From assembly GCA_039024315.1 (NCBI GenBank), contig JBCCQN010000067.1, positions 1 through 36,738 on the forward strand: DNA of 36,738 bases, in the 5' to 3' direction. A model generated the notes under the pieces. That model was not told where the DNA came from. It was given only the letters and a program-made list of their open reading frames with translations, and did not search any database. This document shows positions 23,427 through 31,886 of the stretch, piece by piece; the stretch's first letter is position 1, and every line of letters starts with the position of its first letter. Origin of the DNA: JBCAWW01 sp039024315 (GTDB lineage: Bacteria > Bacteroidota > Bacteroidia > J057). Made by a program: the position numbers and the translations under genes.

Positions 23427-25778
23427 CTACCTTCTTCTGCCGGAAGCTTTGAAGCTAAACTCAGGTGGTTCCTGCCCGAGAAGGTGTTCTACGAAGTAGT
23501 CCCAACGACGACGCAGCATATAGGTCTCATTGCCAAAACCATGACCACGGTTAGGGAATAATATCAAATCAAAGTCCTTGTCAGCCGCGATCAGGGCATC
23601 CACTACCAATAGCGTATTGTAAACGGGTACATTGCCATCGAGGGTACCATGCGCCAATAAGAGCTTGCCTTTAAGGTTTTTGGCCACTAGCTGATTGGCT
23701 TGGTTGTCATAATTGGTGCCTTCGCCTTCTGGGCCGAGTAGGCCTTGCCATTTCTCTCCCCAATCATCTTCATAGTTACGATTGTCATGATTACCAGCTC
23801 CGCTAACGGCAACGTCAAAGAAGTCAGGATACCTAAACATGGCCGCAGTCGAAGCAAAGCCTCCTCCTGAGTGTCCATAAATGCCTACTCGATCGATATC
23901 AATCCAAGCATGACGCTCGGCCAATTGCTTCATCCCCGCTACTTGATCGGGCAAGCCATTGTCTCCCATATTGCCATAATAGACTGTATGAAAGGATTTA
24001 GAACGCATGGGAGTACCCATGGCATTCATAGATACCACAATGAAGCCTAATTCGGCAATGCTTTGCTTGTCTCCTCGAGAGGCCAAAAAGCCGTAGGTGA
24101 AAATACTACCTGACTGGGGGCCTGGGTAGATGTAGTTGATGATAGGATACTTCTTATTGGGATCGAAATTGCTAGGCTTAAACATCAGCCCATGGATATC
24201 TGTCTCGCCATCACGAGCTTTGACAGTAAAAGATTCGGGAGCAATCCAACCGCTAGCTTCCAATTCGGAAATATCGGCTTCGGCAAGCTTCATGAGTTCT
24301 TTGCCTTCTAGATTGAGGAGCCTAGCTGCAGGGGCTTTTTGCGCGGTAGAGTAGGTGTCTACAAAGTAATTGCCGTCAGGGGATAAACTAATGCTGTGAT
24401 TGGCGTTGATGGGGCTTAGGTTATCCACCTGGATCCTTTGAGCTTTGTCCTCTGCTTGCTGGCGTTCCCCGGAGGGGTCCATAGAAACACGATACAGATA
24501 CTGATAGTATGGATTACCGTCTTCTTTGCCTGCGCCCATGAAGTAGATCTCCCGACTTTCTTCATCTACACGGAGGACATTGAGCACGTTCCAATTGCCA
24601 GCTGTGACTTCGCTTTTGAGCTCACCTGTTTCTAAATCATAGAGATATAAATGGCCCCAGTCGTAACGCTGAGAGTACCATAGTACTTCATTACTGCTGC
24701 GCAGAACGCGCCAGTTGATGGCATTGTAGCCTGATTCAAAAAAGGTGTCAACCGTTTCATTGAGCACCGTTCTGACCTTGCCCGAAAATGGGTCTGCTAC
24801 CCGTAAAGTAGCGCTTTTATGGTCTCGGCTTGAGGAAACGAAGGCTAAGTGCTTGCTATCAGCGCTCCATTCCAAGTCTGAAACGCTACCGTCACGCAGG
24901 GCGATATGATCAGTAATAGTTGACCTGTGTTGGTCCGGCTCCATGTCCAAACGCACGGTTTTGGCATCCTCGACATGGATGACCACTCTATGAATCCGAA
25001 AAATAACGCTGTCCTCAGGTAACGGATATTTCCATTGGTAGAGCTTAGGGTGGCCTACATTGGTGCTTACCATATACATTTCGCCTACGCCTCTGGCATC
25101 ATGCTGAAAGGTCGCGATCATGCGAGAATCAGGAGACCAGGTAAGTACGGGACGGGTACTCTTGGTCCAGCCAGCATTATTGGTAGCATAGCCAAAATCC
25201 TCGATGCCGTCAGTGGTCAACTGTTGGACGGAACCGTCTTCTAGGTCTCTGACCCAAAGATTATGGTCTTGGATAAAAGCGGCTAGTTTCCCGTCCGGAG
25301 ACTCAATCGCAGCATAATCGCGGTGGGGATTCAGTTCGGTCTCCATGCAATCTCCTTTTTCACGGTTGCAGATATAGTCTTTGCCTCTCATGGAAAACTC
25401 GATGGATTTCCCATCCTCAGAGTAGCCAAAAGATCGGATTGGGATTGCATTAGGCTTAATTTCTGCGCCAGTCAATTCGCTAAGTGAGGCGGCAATTTTC
25501 TTATGGTTGAAGGCTGGCTCTCTCGTCTCTGAATCTGCATTAACTAAAACAAACTCAGTGCCTTCTTTGCTTTGGTCTCTAAACCAAAACTGCTTGCTAT
25601 CGACCCAAACGGGGCGAATACTAGCGTTGTAGACCAGAGGAGCCGTATTGCTATACAAGAATTTCTCAGCTCGGGCATAATCCTCGCTGCTAACTTGCTC
25701 TTGTGCTTGAAGGGGAGTGGTGAATAGGAGAAATAATAGTCCGACAAGGACCAATGATGTACTTGAGTTGAGTTTCAT
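23427..25778 (-). CDS. dipeptidyl peptidase IV, family S9B
   Basis: The 783-residue exported peptidase has a signal peptide (LVLVGLLFLLFTTPLQAQ), an N-terminal beta-propeller region to about residue 510 and a C-terminal alpha/beta-hydrolase domain. The catalytic triad is intact: Ser637 in GHSGGGFA, Asp714 in GTLDGNVP and His746 in NRGHGFG. DPP-IV removes X-Pro or X-Ala dipeptides from the N-terminus of peptides, here outside the cytoplasm as part of protein use. The WYSQRYDWGHLYLYD blade fits this family. It is divergent from the TetR gene, and 97 bases separate the two starts. Confidence 0.92.
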   Translation of the reverse strand: MKLNSSTSLVLVGLLFLLFTTPLQAQEQVSSEDYARAEKFLYSNTAPLVYNASIRPVWVDSKQFWFRDQSKEGTEFVLVNADSETREPAFNHKKIAASLSELTGAEIKPNAIPIRSFGYSEDGKSIEFSMRGKDYICNREKGDCMETELNPHRDYAAIESPDGKLAAFIQDHNLWVRDLEDGSVQQLTTDGIEDFGYATNNAGWTKSTRPVLTWSPDSRMIATFQHDARGVGEMYMVSTNVGHPKLYQWKYPLPEDSVIFRIHRVVIHVEDAKTVRLDMEPDQHRSTITDHIALRDGSVSDLEWSADSKHLAFVSSSRDHKSATLRVADPFSGKVRTVLNETVDTFFESGYNAINWRVLRSSNEVLWYSQRYDWGHLYLYDLETGELKSEVTAGNWNVLNVLRVDEESREIYFMGAGKEDGNPYYQYLYRVSMDPSGERQQAEDKAQRIQVDNLSPINANHSISLSPDGNYFVDTYSTAQKAPAARLLNLEGKELMKLAEADISELEASGWIAPESFTVKARDGETDIHGLMFKPSNFDPNKKYPIINYIYPGPQSGSIFTYGFLASRGDKQSIAELGFIVVSMNAMGTPMRSKSFHTVYYGNMGDNGLPDQVAGMKQLAERHAWIDIDRVGIYGHSGGGFASTAAMFRYPDFFDVAVSGAGNHDNRNYEDDWGEKWQGLLGPEGEGTNYDNQANQLVAKNLKGKLLLAHGTLDGNVPVYNTLLVVDALIAADKDFDLILFPNRGHGFGNETYMLRRRWDYFVEHLLGQEPPEFSFKASGRRR
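24461..24477 (-). repeat. hairpin-AACGC element 21
   Basis: Minus strand: CCCC-TCC-GGGG-AACGCC, in the peptidase gene (Gly-Glu-Arg frame). Confidence 0.6.
24694..24710 (+). repeat. hairpin-AACGC element 22
   Basis: CTGC-TGC-GCAG-AACGCG, preceded by TTA as in the intergenic copies, although it lies antisense inside the peptidase gene. Confidence 0.65.
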
Positions 25779-25875
25779 AATAGAAGCTGATTGGTCCAGT
25801 AATGTACATAATATCTCCTGTATTATCTGTAATAGCCTTGAGTCAGATCCTGATATTTCTCACTATCTTGCCTGC

Positions 25876-26451
25876 ATGAACGAAAGCTCTCGTCGAGTAG
25901 AATTGATGCAAAAAGCGGCCAACCTATTTCGCAAGAAAGGTTATGCGGCCACTTCTATTAGAGATATAGCCAAGGCGATGGAGATGAAGTCGCCCAGCCT
26001 TTACAACCATATCAAATCGAAAGAGGAAATCTTACAGGTGTTACTCTTGTCCATGGCCGAACTTTATGTGAAAGGCATGGATGATGTCATGCAATCTCCT
26101 CTCAATCCTATCAAAAAACTCGAGCGAGTCATCGCGGACCATATTCGGATCACCATTGAGCATACCAATGCCGTTTCCCTGATTCCTAGTGATTGGGTCC
26201 ACCTAGATGAAGCTTCTCGCACAAAATTTTTGCAAATGCGAGATAGGTACGACAAAGATTTTCGCAGCATCTTGCAGGCTTGCATCGAGGAGGATTATAT
26301 AGAAGCGGTTGATGTAGAAATCGCTACTTTTTCGATTTTGTCAACCCTCCGTTGGCTGTTTTCTTGGTACAACAAGAATAGTGAAATCAACCCCTTGCTC
26401 TTAGAGACAGAGTTAATCCGGAACCTTATTGGTGGGCTGAGAGCTTCCTAG
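25876..26451 (+). CDS. TetR family regulator, probable repressor of the paa operon
   Basis: The ATG at 25876 gives 191 residues; the longer frame upstream runs into the peptidase gene and adds nothing TetR-like. Residues 5-50 are the TetR helix-turn-helix: AANLFRKKGYAATSIRDIAKA, then SPSLYNHIKSKEEIL. The ligand domain follows. It lies directly before paaE in the same direction, with 108 bases between. An inverted repeat of TetR operator type overlaps the paaE promoter. TetR-type PaaR proteins in other phyla repress phenylacetate genes until phenylacetyl-CoA binds, so the same role is likely here (inference). Confidence 0.8.
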   Translation: MNESSRRVELMQKAANLFRKKGYAATSIRDIAKAMEMKSPSLYNHIKSKEEILQVLLLSMAELYVKGMDDVMQSPLNPIKKLERVIADHIRITIEHTNAVSLIPSDWVHLDEASRTKFLQMRDRYDKDFRSILQACIEEDYIEAVDVEIATFSILSTLRWLFSWYNKNSEINPLLLETELIRNLIGGLRAS

Positions 26452-26501
26452 CAGCCTTTTTGACTCAAAATTTTGTTGAAACAAATTGCTGGAAAAAAGC
26501 G

Positions 26502-26532
26502 TTGATTTACTAACTAGCAATCGTTAGTTTTG
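26502..26532 (+). promoter_or_regulatory. Bacteroidota-type promoter of paaE-A-B-C-D
   Basis: TAGTTTTG at 26525-26532 matches the -7 consensus TAnnTTTG fully. A TTG at 26502-26504 lies 20 bases upstream, close to the normal place of the -33 box. The start of paaE is 27 bases further on. Confidence 0.65.
26509..26528. promoter_or_regulatory. TetR-type operator
   Basis: ACTAAC and GTTAGT, perfect arms, flank TAGCAATC. The site overlaps the -7 box. A second, shorter repeat at 26536-26550 (GACT and AGTC around GATCGTT) repeats ATCGTTAGT and would lie near the transcription start. Confidence 0.7.
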
Positions 26533-26559
26533 TGTGACTGATCGTTAGTCTGAAGAACT

Positions 26560-27639
26560 ATGTCTCGAAAAACTGATTTTTATCCGCTTAAGGTAAGTGC
26601 GGTTGATGCTGATGCCACCGACTGTGTGCTAGTGAGCTTTGATGTGCCTGAGTCTTTAAAAGAAGACTTTGCCTATCAACAGGGCCAATACTTGACGCTG
26701 AAAACCGAAATCGATGGAGAGGAAGTGAGAAGATCCTACTCTCTTTGTAGCTCACCCCTAGATGATGAGTGGCGGGTAGGGATCAAAAAGGTGCCGAACG
26801 GTTTATTTTCAACTTATGCAAATGAACAACTGCAAGTAGGGCAGGAGTTAGAAGTCATGCCTCCAGACGGACGTTTTTTTGTAGAACTAGATGCAGAGCG
26901 GAAGCGTGAATATGTTTGTTTTGCTGCAGGAAGTGGGATCACGCCTATTTTTTCGATCATCAAGACACATCTTCAGGCTGAGCCGAACGCTTCTTTCAAG
27001 TTGTTTTACATCAATCAATCAGTTAAATCCATTATCCTCAAGGAGGAGCTAGAGGCATTAAAAAACCTCTATATGGATCGCCTTGAGATATTTTACTTTT
27101 TGACCAAGGAATCTCGCTCGGTGCCTTTATTCAATGGCCGCATTGATGAGGAAAAGTTGGAAATCCTTTTCAAAACAGTTTGTGAAGTAGAAGAAATTGA
27201 CGATTATTTCTTGTGTGGCCCTGAGGCTATGATTTTTATGCTAAGGGATTTCTTGCTAGCGAAAGGAGTGGAAAAAAGCAAAATTCACTTTGAGCTCTTC
27301 CATACGGATAGCAAACCTAGCGTTCGGCGCAGCCAGCTCCAGAAAGAAACTGCCGGTCAAGAAGCCACGGTAACTATACTAGAAGGAGGGAAAAGCTTCA
27401 GCTTTAGTATTCCAAAAGCCACTGATAATATTTTGGATGCTGCCCTCAATCGAGAAGCAGATTTGCCTTTTGCCTGTAAAGGGGGCGTTTGCTGTACCTG
27501 CCGAGCCAAGCTCGTCGAAGGAGAAGTAGATATGATGGTCAATTATGCTTTGGAGGATGATGAAATCGAAGCCGGTTATATCCTCACTTGTCAAGCAGTT
27601 CCATTGTCCGATAAAGTTGTAGTAGATTTTGACGCTTAA
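26560..27639 (+). CDS. paaE: phenylacetyl-CoA epoxidase reductase subunit PaaE
   Basis: The 359-residue protein is the NAD(P)H-dependent reductase of the phenylacetyl-CoA 1,2-epoxidase. The FAD domain has RRSYSLCSS (residues about 58-66) and the nucleotide domain has CFAAGSGITPIFSII and FLCGPEAM. The C-terminal plant-type [2Fe-2S] domain keeps all four ligands, Cys306, Cys311, Cys314 and Cys344. It passes electrons to the PaaA di-iron centre. The gene comes first in the operon, eight bases before paaA, unlike the A-B-C-D-E order of E. coli. Confidence 0.93.
   Translation: MSRKTDFYPLKVSAVDADATDCVLVSFDVPESLKEDFAYQQGQYLTLKTEIDGEEVRRSYSLCSSPLDDEWRVGIKKVPNGLFSTYANEQLQVGQELEVMPPDGRFFVELDAERKREYVCFAAGSGITPIFSIIKTHLQAEPNASFKLFYINQSVKSIILKEELEALKNLYMDRLEIFYFLTKESRSVPLFNGRIDEEKLEILFKTVCEVEEIDDYFLCGPEAMIFMLRDFLLAKGVEKSKIHFELFHTDSKPSVRRSQLQKETAGQEATVTILEGGKSFSFSIPKATDNILDAALNREADLPFACKGGVCCTCRAKLVEGEVDMMVNYALEDDEIEAGYILTCQAVPLSDKVVVDFDA
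26976..26992 (+). repeat. hairpin-AACGC element 23
   Basis: GGC-TGA-GCC, then G and AACGCTT, 3-bp stem, inside paaE (Pro-Asn-Ala). Confidence 0.45.
27316..27335 (-). repeat. hairpin-AACGC element 24
   Basis: Minus strand: TGGC-TGC-GCCG-AACGCTAGG with a T-G outer pair, inside paaE. Confidence 0.5.
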
Positions 27640-27646
27640 GCTATAG

Positions 27647-28600
27647 ATGATGAATCCTGAACAAGAAATTGCACAAAAAGAGGCGGCCTTTCAGGCGCGT
27701 ATCGATGCTGGAGAAAACATCGAACCCAAAGATTGGATGCCCGAAAAGTACCGTAAAACGCATATTCGCCAAATCTCTCAGCACGCCCATAGTGAAATCG
27801 TGGGAATGTTGCCCGAAGGGAATTGGATAACCCGAGCCCCTTCTTTACGCAGAAAAGTAGCCCTGCTTGCCAAAGTACAGGATGAGGCCGGGCATGGACT
27901 TTATCTCTACAGCGCTGCCGAGACCCTCGGAATCAGTCGCGATGAGCTGTTTGAACAGCTGCATAGCGGTAAAGCCAAATACTCCTCCATCTTCAACTAT
28001 CCGACCCTTAGTTGGGCTGATATGGGCGCCATTGGTTGGTTAGTAGACGGGGCTGCCATTATCAATCAGGTGATGCTGACGCGTACCTCTTATGGTCCTT
28101 ATGCTAGAGCTATGGTGCGAATCTGTAAGGAAGAAAGCTTTCACCAACGGCAAGGCTACGAGATTATGCTCAGCCTTTGCAATGGTACTGCAGTGCAAAA
28201 GCAACTCGCCCAAGATGCCCTCAATCGTTGGTGGTGGCCAAGTCTCATGATGTTTGGACCTCCAGACGCAGAATCCACTCATACTGAGCAATCTATGAAG
28301 TGGAAGATCAAGCGTAAGACCAATGATGAATTGCGTCAACAGTTTATTGATATCACCGTGCCGCAAGCGGAAATCCTCGGTATCACTATTCCTGATCCTG
28401 ATCTCAAATGGAACGAGGAGCGCGGTCATTATGACTTTGGTCAAATCGACTGGGATGAATTTTGGGAAGTTGTTAAAGGCAATGGTCCTTGCAATAAAGA
28501 ACGCCTAGAAGCTCGCAACAATGCCTGGGACAATGGGGCTTGGGTAAGGGAAGCCGCGATGGCCTACGCTGAAAAACAAGCAGAAAAAGTAAACGCTTAA
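27647..28600 (+). CDS. paaA: phenylacetyl-CoA epoxidase catalytic subunit PaaA
   Basis: The 317-residue protein (316 from the second ATG at 27650) is the catalytic di-iron subunit that epoxidises the ring of phenylacetyl-CoA. Two ExxH iron motifs are visible: EAGH at about 80-83 and the ESFH of KEESFHQ at about 163-166. WITRAPSLRRKVALLAKVQDEAGHG and NRWWWPSLMMFGPPD are typical of PaaA. Its partner PaaC follows after paaB. The start is eight bases after the paaE stop. Confidence 0.95.
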   Translation: MMNPEQEIAQKEAAFQARIDAGENIEPKDWMPEKYRKTHIRQISQHAHSEIVGMLPEGNWITRAPSLRRKVALLAKVQDEAGHGLYLYSAAETLGISRDELFEQLHSGKAKYSSIFNYPTLSWADMGAIGWLVDGAAIINQVMLTRTSYGPYARAMVRICKEESFHQRQGYEIMLSLCNGTAVQKQLAQDALNRWWWPSLMMFGPPDAESTHTEQSMKWKIKRKTNDELRQQFIDITVPQAEILGITIPDPDLKWNEERGHYDFGQIDWDEFWEVVKGNGPCNKERLEARNNAWDNGAWVREAAMAYAEKQAEKVNA

Positions 28601-28607
28601 CGCATAG

Positions 28608-28898
28608 ATGATGAGCAAAAAAGAATGGCCCATTTGGGAAGTATTTATCCGTAGCAAAAACGGATTAGAGCATCGTCATACAGGGAGTTTGCATGCGGCA
28701 GATGCCAAGATGGCAATGGAAAACGCCCGTGATGTTTACACCCGTCGCGAAGAAGGAGTGAGCATTTGGGTAGTGGAAACGAAATACATTGTAGCCTCTA
28801 ACCCAAGCAATCATGGCGAACTATTTGAGCCTGCTAAAGATAAGGCTTATCGCCATCCTACTTTTTATGATTTGCCGGACGAGCTAACTCATATGTAA
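28608..28898 (+). CDS. paaB: phenylacetyl-CoA epoxidase subunit PaaB
   Basis: The 96-residue protein is the small PaaB subunit, which joins PaaAC heterodimers. WPIWEVFIRSKNGLEHRHTG, then SLHAADAKMAMENARDVYTRR and WVVETKYIVAS are the family pattern at its usual length. Two ATG codons in a row (28608 and 28611) can start it. Its TAA shares one base with the ATG of paaC, so the two are translationally coupled. Confidence 0.95.
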   Translation: MMSKKEWPIWEVFIRSKNGLEHRHTGSLHAADAKMAMENARDVYTRREEGVSIWVVETKYIVASNPSNHGELFEPAKDKAYRHPTFYDLPDELTHM

Positions 28899-29650
28899 TG
28901 AAAGAACAACTCTATCAATATATCTTGTCGCTGGGCGATAACTCTATGATTTTGGGGCACCGACTTTCGGAACTTTGCGGTCATGGCCCCAGCCTAGAAA
29001 CTGATATCGCTTTGACCAATATCTCTCTTGACCTTTTTGGGCAGGTGCGTAACTACTTTCAGTACGCCGCCGAATTGAAAGGGGAGGAGGTATCAGAGGA
29101 TCAAATCGCCTTTTTGCGTTATCCCCATGAGTATAGCAATACCCTTCTAGTAGAGCAGCCCAATAAGGACTTTGCTTACGTAATCGCCCGTCAATTTTTG
29201 TTTGATGCTTTTCACAAACCCTTTTTAGAAGGTCTTTGTGCAAGCAATGATGATACATTAGCGGCGATCGCGAAGAAATCGCTCAAAGAATCTCAGTATC
29301 ACCTCCGTTTTTCTTCTGAGTGGACCAAGCGCCTAGGCGCAGGGACTGAAGAGAGCCATGAGCGTATGCAAAACGCCATCAATTATTTATGGCCTTATCT
29401 AGGGGAATTGTTTACCGTCGGTGAACTTGAGCAAGAGATGGCTAGCTATGGCATCGCTCCGGATATGGAAGCGGTCAAAGCAAGCTGTATGCAGACTATA
29501 GCAGAAACGTTCGCCGAGGCGGATATCCAAACCCCAGACAGCAAATGGACGCAGTCTGGTGGCAAAAAAGGCGTTCACACTGAACACCTAGGATTTATTC
29601 TTGCTGACCTGCAGTATATGCAGCGTACTTATCCCAACATGGACTGGTAA
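28898..29650 (+). CDS. paaC: phenylacetyl-CoA epoxidase structural subunit PaaC
   Basis: The 250-residue protein is the non-catalytic ferritin-like partner of PaaA. LGDNSMILGHRLSELCGHGP, EDQIAFLRYPHEYSN and SLKESQYHLRFSSEW are typical of PaaC. Its start overlaps the paaB stop by one base and its own stop lies one base before paaD. A hairpin-AACGC element lies near its 3' end. Confidence 0.94.
   Translation: MKEQLYQYILSLGDNSMILGHRLSELCGHGPSLETDIALTNISLDLFGQVRNYFQYAAELKGEEVSEDQIAFLRYPHEYSNTLLVEQPNKDFAYVIARQFLFDAFHKPFLEGLCASNDDTLAAIAKKSLKESQYHLRFSSEWTKRLGAGTEESHERMQNAINYLWPYLGELFTVGELEQEMASYGIAPDMEAVKASCMQTIAETFAEADIQTPDSKWTQSGGKKGVHTEHLGFILADLQYMQRTYPNMDW
29505..29521 (-). repeat. hairpin-AACGC element 25
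   Basis: Minus strand: CGCC-TC-GGCG-AACGTTT, inside paaC (Thr-Phe-Ala-Glu-Ala). Confidence 0.55.
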
Positions 29651-29651
29651 G

Positions 29652-30140
29652 ATGCAAAAGAGCGAAAGTCATATCCGAGAATTATTGGTGGAAGTTTCTG
29701 ATCCAGAGATTCCAGTACTCTCGATAATGGATATGGGGGTTGTGCGAGAAGTAAGTTGGGATGGCAATACAGCTAATGTGAAAATCACGCCTACTTACTC
29801 TGGTTGCCCTGCCATGGATACGATCGCGGACGACATCAAAGCCAAACTGCAAGGAGAAGGCTATTCTACCAAGGTCAAACTGGTCCTAAGTCCTGCTTGG
29901 ACTACCGATTGGATTACGGAGCGTGGCCGAAAAATGCTAAAAGAGTATGGAATTGCGCCGCCGATGGAGGAGAGTGCTGACAAGTTGGCCCTTTCAGGGA
30001 ACGCTAAGTTGGTGAAGTGTACCAATTGTGGCTCAACTAACACCCGCATGGTCTCGCAATTTGGCTCTACGGCCTGTAAGGCACTCTTTCAATGCAACGA
30101 CTGCATGGAGCCCTTTGATTACTTTAAGTGTTTGAAATAA
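29652..30140 (+). CDS. paaD: phenylacetate degradation protein PaaD
   Basis: The ATG at 29652, one base after the paaC stop, gives 162 residues; the frame open upstream would overlap paaC and is rejected. Residues 1-90 are a MIP18/DUF59 domain (VSDPEIPVLSIMDMGVVREV, TYSGCPAMDTIADDI), known in iron-sulfur or iron-centre assembly. The C-terminus is a zinc ribbon with CTNCGS, GSTACKALFQCNDC and a final FKC. PaaD is needed for a working epoxidase, probably by maturing its metal centres. It is the last gene of the operon. Confidence 0.93.
   Translation: MQKSESHIRELLVEVSDPEIPVLSIMDMGVVREVSWDGNTANVKITPTYSGCPAMDTIADDIKAKLQGEGYSTKVKLVLSPAWTTDWITERGRKMLKEYGIAPPMEESADKLALSGNAKLVKCTNCGSTNTRMVSQFGSTACKALFQCNDCMEPFDYFKCLK
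29989..30008 (+). repeat. hairpin-AACGC element 26
   Basis: CCCT-TTC-AGGG-AACGCTAAG, inside paaD (Ser-Gly-Asn-Ala-Lys), between its two domains. Confidence 0.65.
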
Positions 30141-30141
30141 G

Positions 30142-30168
30142 AAAAGCCTCGCAATTTGCGAGGCTTTT
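30142..30168 (+). terminator. terminator of the paa operon
   Basis: AAAAGCCTCGCA and TGCGAGGCTTTTT form a long stem with a T-run, directly after paaD. On the other strand it could also end transcription. Confidence 0.92.
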
Positions 30169-30459
30169 TGCTTCAATGGGTGTCTGGAAATTAGTTCGGG
30201 CTTTCTCCTAATCCATTTCGCAAATCGGTAAAATTAATCCTTTCAATAAGTCTAGTGACTCTCCTTAGACCCTCTGATTCATTTACGACTAGCAAAAAAA
30301 CGAGTTGAACAAGAGGGTACATGAAAATATGCTTGTCTAGCTCATTTTCTTATTCCTCGGACCATTCTCTAAAATCCCTTACATCTGGCTTTGGTTGGCA
30401 CAATTTTCGTTAACTTGTAGTACGATACTTCCACATTACGTACTACTGAAACTTAGGCT
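30169..30459. other. intergenic region before the DUF1501 cluster
   Basis: No gene or RNA was recognised here. A weak promoter candidate lies near its end: TTTGG at 30390-30394 and TAACTTG at 30411-30417, about 43 bases before the GTG start at 30460. The fit to the Bacteroidota consensus is poor. Confidence 0.4.
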
Positions 30460-31365
30460 GTGAAACAACTGCTCATTCTCTTATGCCTGGGATCAATCCT
30501 ATTTTCTTGCCAAGATCCACCGCAAGAAATCATTGTTCCCGATAACAATCCTACGCCCTATGATGGGGTGCCTACCATCAAAGTTGAAAATTATATCAAC
30601 CGCCTTTATATCGATTTGCTGGGACGTGAGCCCCTTGACCAAGAGATGGCCCGTGATCTAGCCAGTTTAAGAGCGGGAGACCTTTCTAAGGAAGCACGTC
30701 TAGCATTGGTAGAAAAAATCCAAATGGATGAAACAGGCGGCACGGATTCGTATAAGTACATATACTTTGAACGCTTATATGGTCAACAAAAAGCTCGCCT
30801 ATTAGAAGGGGCATCTGATGAGTATCTTTTTGGTGAAATCGCTCGTTTCCGTGCAGAGTTTATCAAAGACTCCTTAGAAGGAAATATCGCCGGTATGGCT
30901 GAATGGCAAGCCCGTATGGATCCGCTGCAAAAAGTGTTGGATTCTCACATTGAGCATCGCAACGGCCTCATTTCTATCAATGAAATGGTCGCGCGCATGC
31001 TCAATAATCAAGTTTACGACCAGATCAATATGAACACCATCAATTTCATAATGGCGAGCTTTGATAACTTATTTTTCCGTTTTCCTACCCAAGCTGAGTT
31101 TGATCAATCCTTTCCGATCATCGAAAATAATCAGTCAAATATCGTGTTTGGTCAAGCTGCTTCCAATAAAACAGAATACATTTCCATCTTGACTAATAGT
31201 CGAGAATTTCATGAGGGGATGATCCGTTGGGCTTACATTACTCTGATGGCGAGAGAGCCCAGCACAGAGGAGACCATCGCTGAATTGGATATCTACTTCG
31301 AAGGGAAAGATTTTCAACTAGTTCAAAGAAACATACTGATCAAGGATGAATATGCAAACTTTTAA
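30460..31365 (+). CDS. lipoprotein of a DUF1501 cluster, DUF1549-like start
   Basis: The 301-residue product starts at GTG 30460; the signal peptide LLILLCLGSILFSC, lipidated at Cys17, begins there, and the next Met lies deep in the protein. Residues 40-60, VENYINRLYIDLLGREPLDQEM, recall the start of DUF1549 proteins, which occur with DUF1501 genes in other phyla. A second such pattern is near the C-terminus (WAYITLMAREPSTEE). No heme motif is visible. The next gene overlaps it and encodes a shorter protein with the same patterns. Function unknown; a surface complex with the DUF1501 product is likely (inference). Confidence 0.65.
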   Translation: MKQLLILLCLGSILFSCQDPPQEIIVPDNNPTPYDGVPTIKVENYINRLYIDLLGREPLDQEMARDLASLRAGDLSKEARLALVEKIQMDETGGTDSYKYIYFERLYGQQKARLLEGASDEYLFGEIARFRAEFIKDSLEGNIAGMAEWQARMDPLQKVLDSHIEHRNGLISINEMVARMLNNQVYDQINMNTINFIMASFDNLFFRFPTQAEFDQSFPIIENNQSNIVFGQAASNKTEYISILTNSREFHEGMIRWAYITLMAREPSTEETIAELDIYFEGKDFQLVQRNILIKDEYANF

Positions 31366-31885
31366 CCTGCTCCCACTGCCATGGAGGAGGCCTAAGCACC
31401 TTTTAAGGCATAGTTTGTGGTGCCTCTTGGGCTTCTCCTTACTGATTTCTTGCCAATCCAATGACACTTACTTTTACGAAGTAAATCCATTGGAACTACC
31501 TTCTTCTACTGCTAATAAAAACAAGGCCAAAAGCCTTGACCAATATATCTCTATCCTTTACGCCAACTTATTTCAAGACGCGATTAGTGCGGATGAGTTG
31601 AGTGAGATTCATAAAGTGATGGAATCTATCGGGGACAAAGAATTGGCCAGAGAGGTAGTGATTAGCAATCTTATGAATCGAGAGGGTATTATGATACCCA
31701 GTGATGAAGAAATGCGCAATGATATTGATGCCTTCTTAATGGACACTTACAAAAGATTTTTTGTAAGAGAGCCTTCCGAAGCGGAAAAAACCTACATGCG
31801 CTCCTTTATCAACTCCAATCCCGATGTTACAGCGGAGTTGGTCTATTTTTCTTTTGCAATGAGTGAAGAGTATCAATTTTATTAG
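31346..31885 (+). CDS. small lipoprotein related to the preceding one
   Basis: The 179-residue protein starts at ATG 31346 (or 31352) inside the last codons of the previous gene. Its N-terminus is long and ends in LLGFSLLISC, the lipobox. The mature part has LDQYISILYANLFQDAISADEL and DTYKRFFVREPSEAEKTYMRSF, patterns shared with the previous protein, so the two probably come from one ancestor. It ends in EEYQFY. The tight overlap before and the short gap after suggest equal production with the DUF1501 protein. Confidence 0.65.
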   Translation: MNMQTFNLLPLPWRRPKHLLRHSLWCLLGFSLLISCQSNDTYFYEVNPLELPSSTANKNKAKSLDQYISILYANLFQDAISADELSEIHKVMESIGDKELAREVVISNLMNREGIMIPSDEEMRNDIDAFLMDTYKRFFVREPSEAEKTYMRSFINSNPDVTAELVYFSFAMSEEYQFY

Positions 31886-31886
31886 G

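Noticed and set aside
25717..25875. Longer TetR start
   Set aside because: The added 53 residues come from the opposite strand of the peptidase gene and its promoter region and do not look like TetR.
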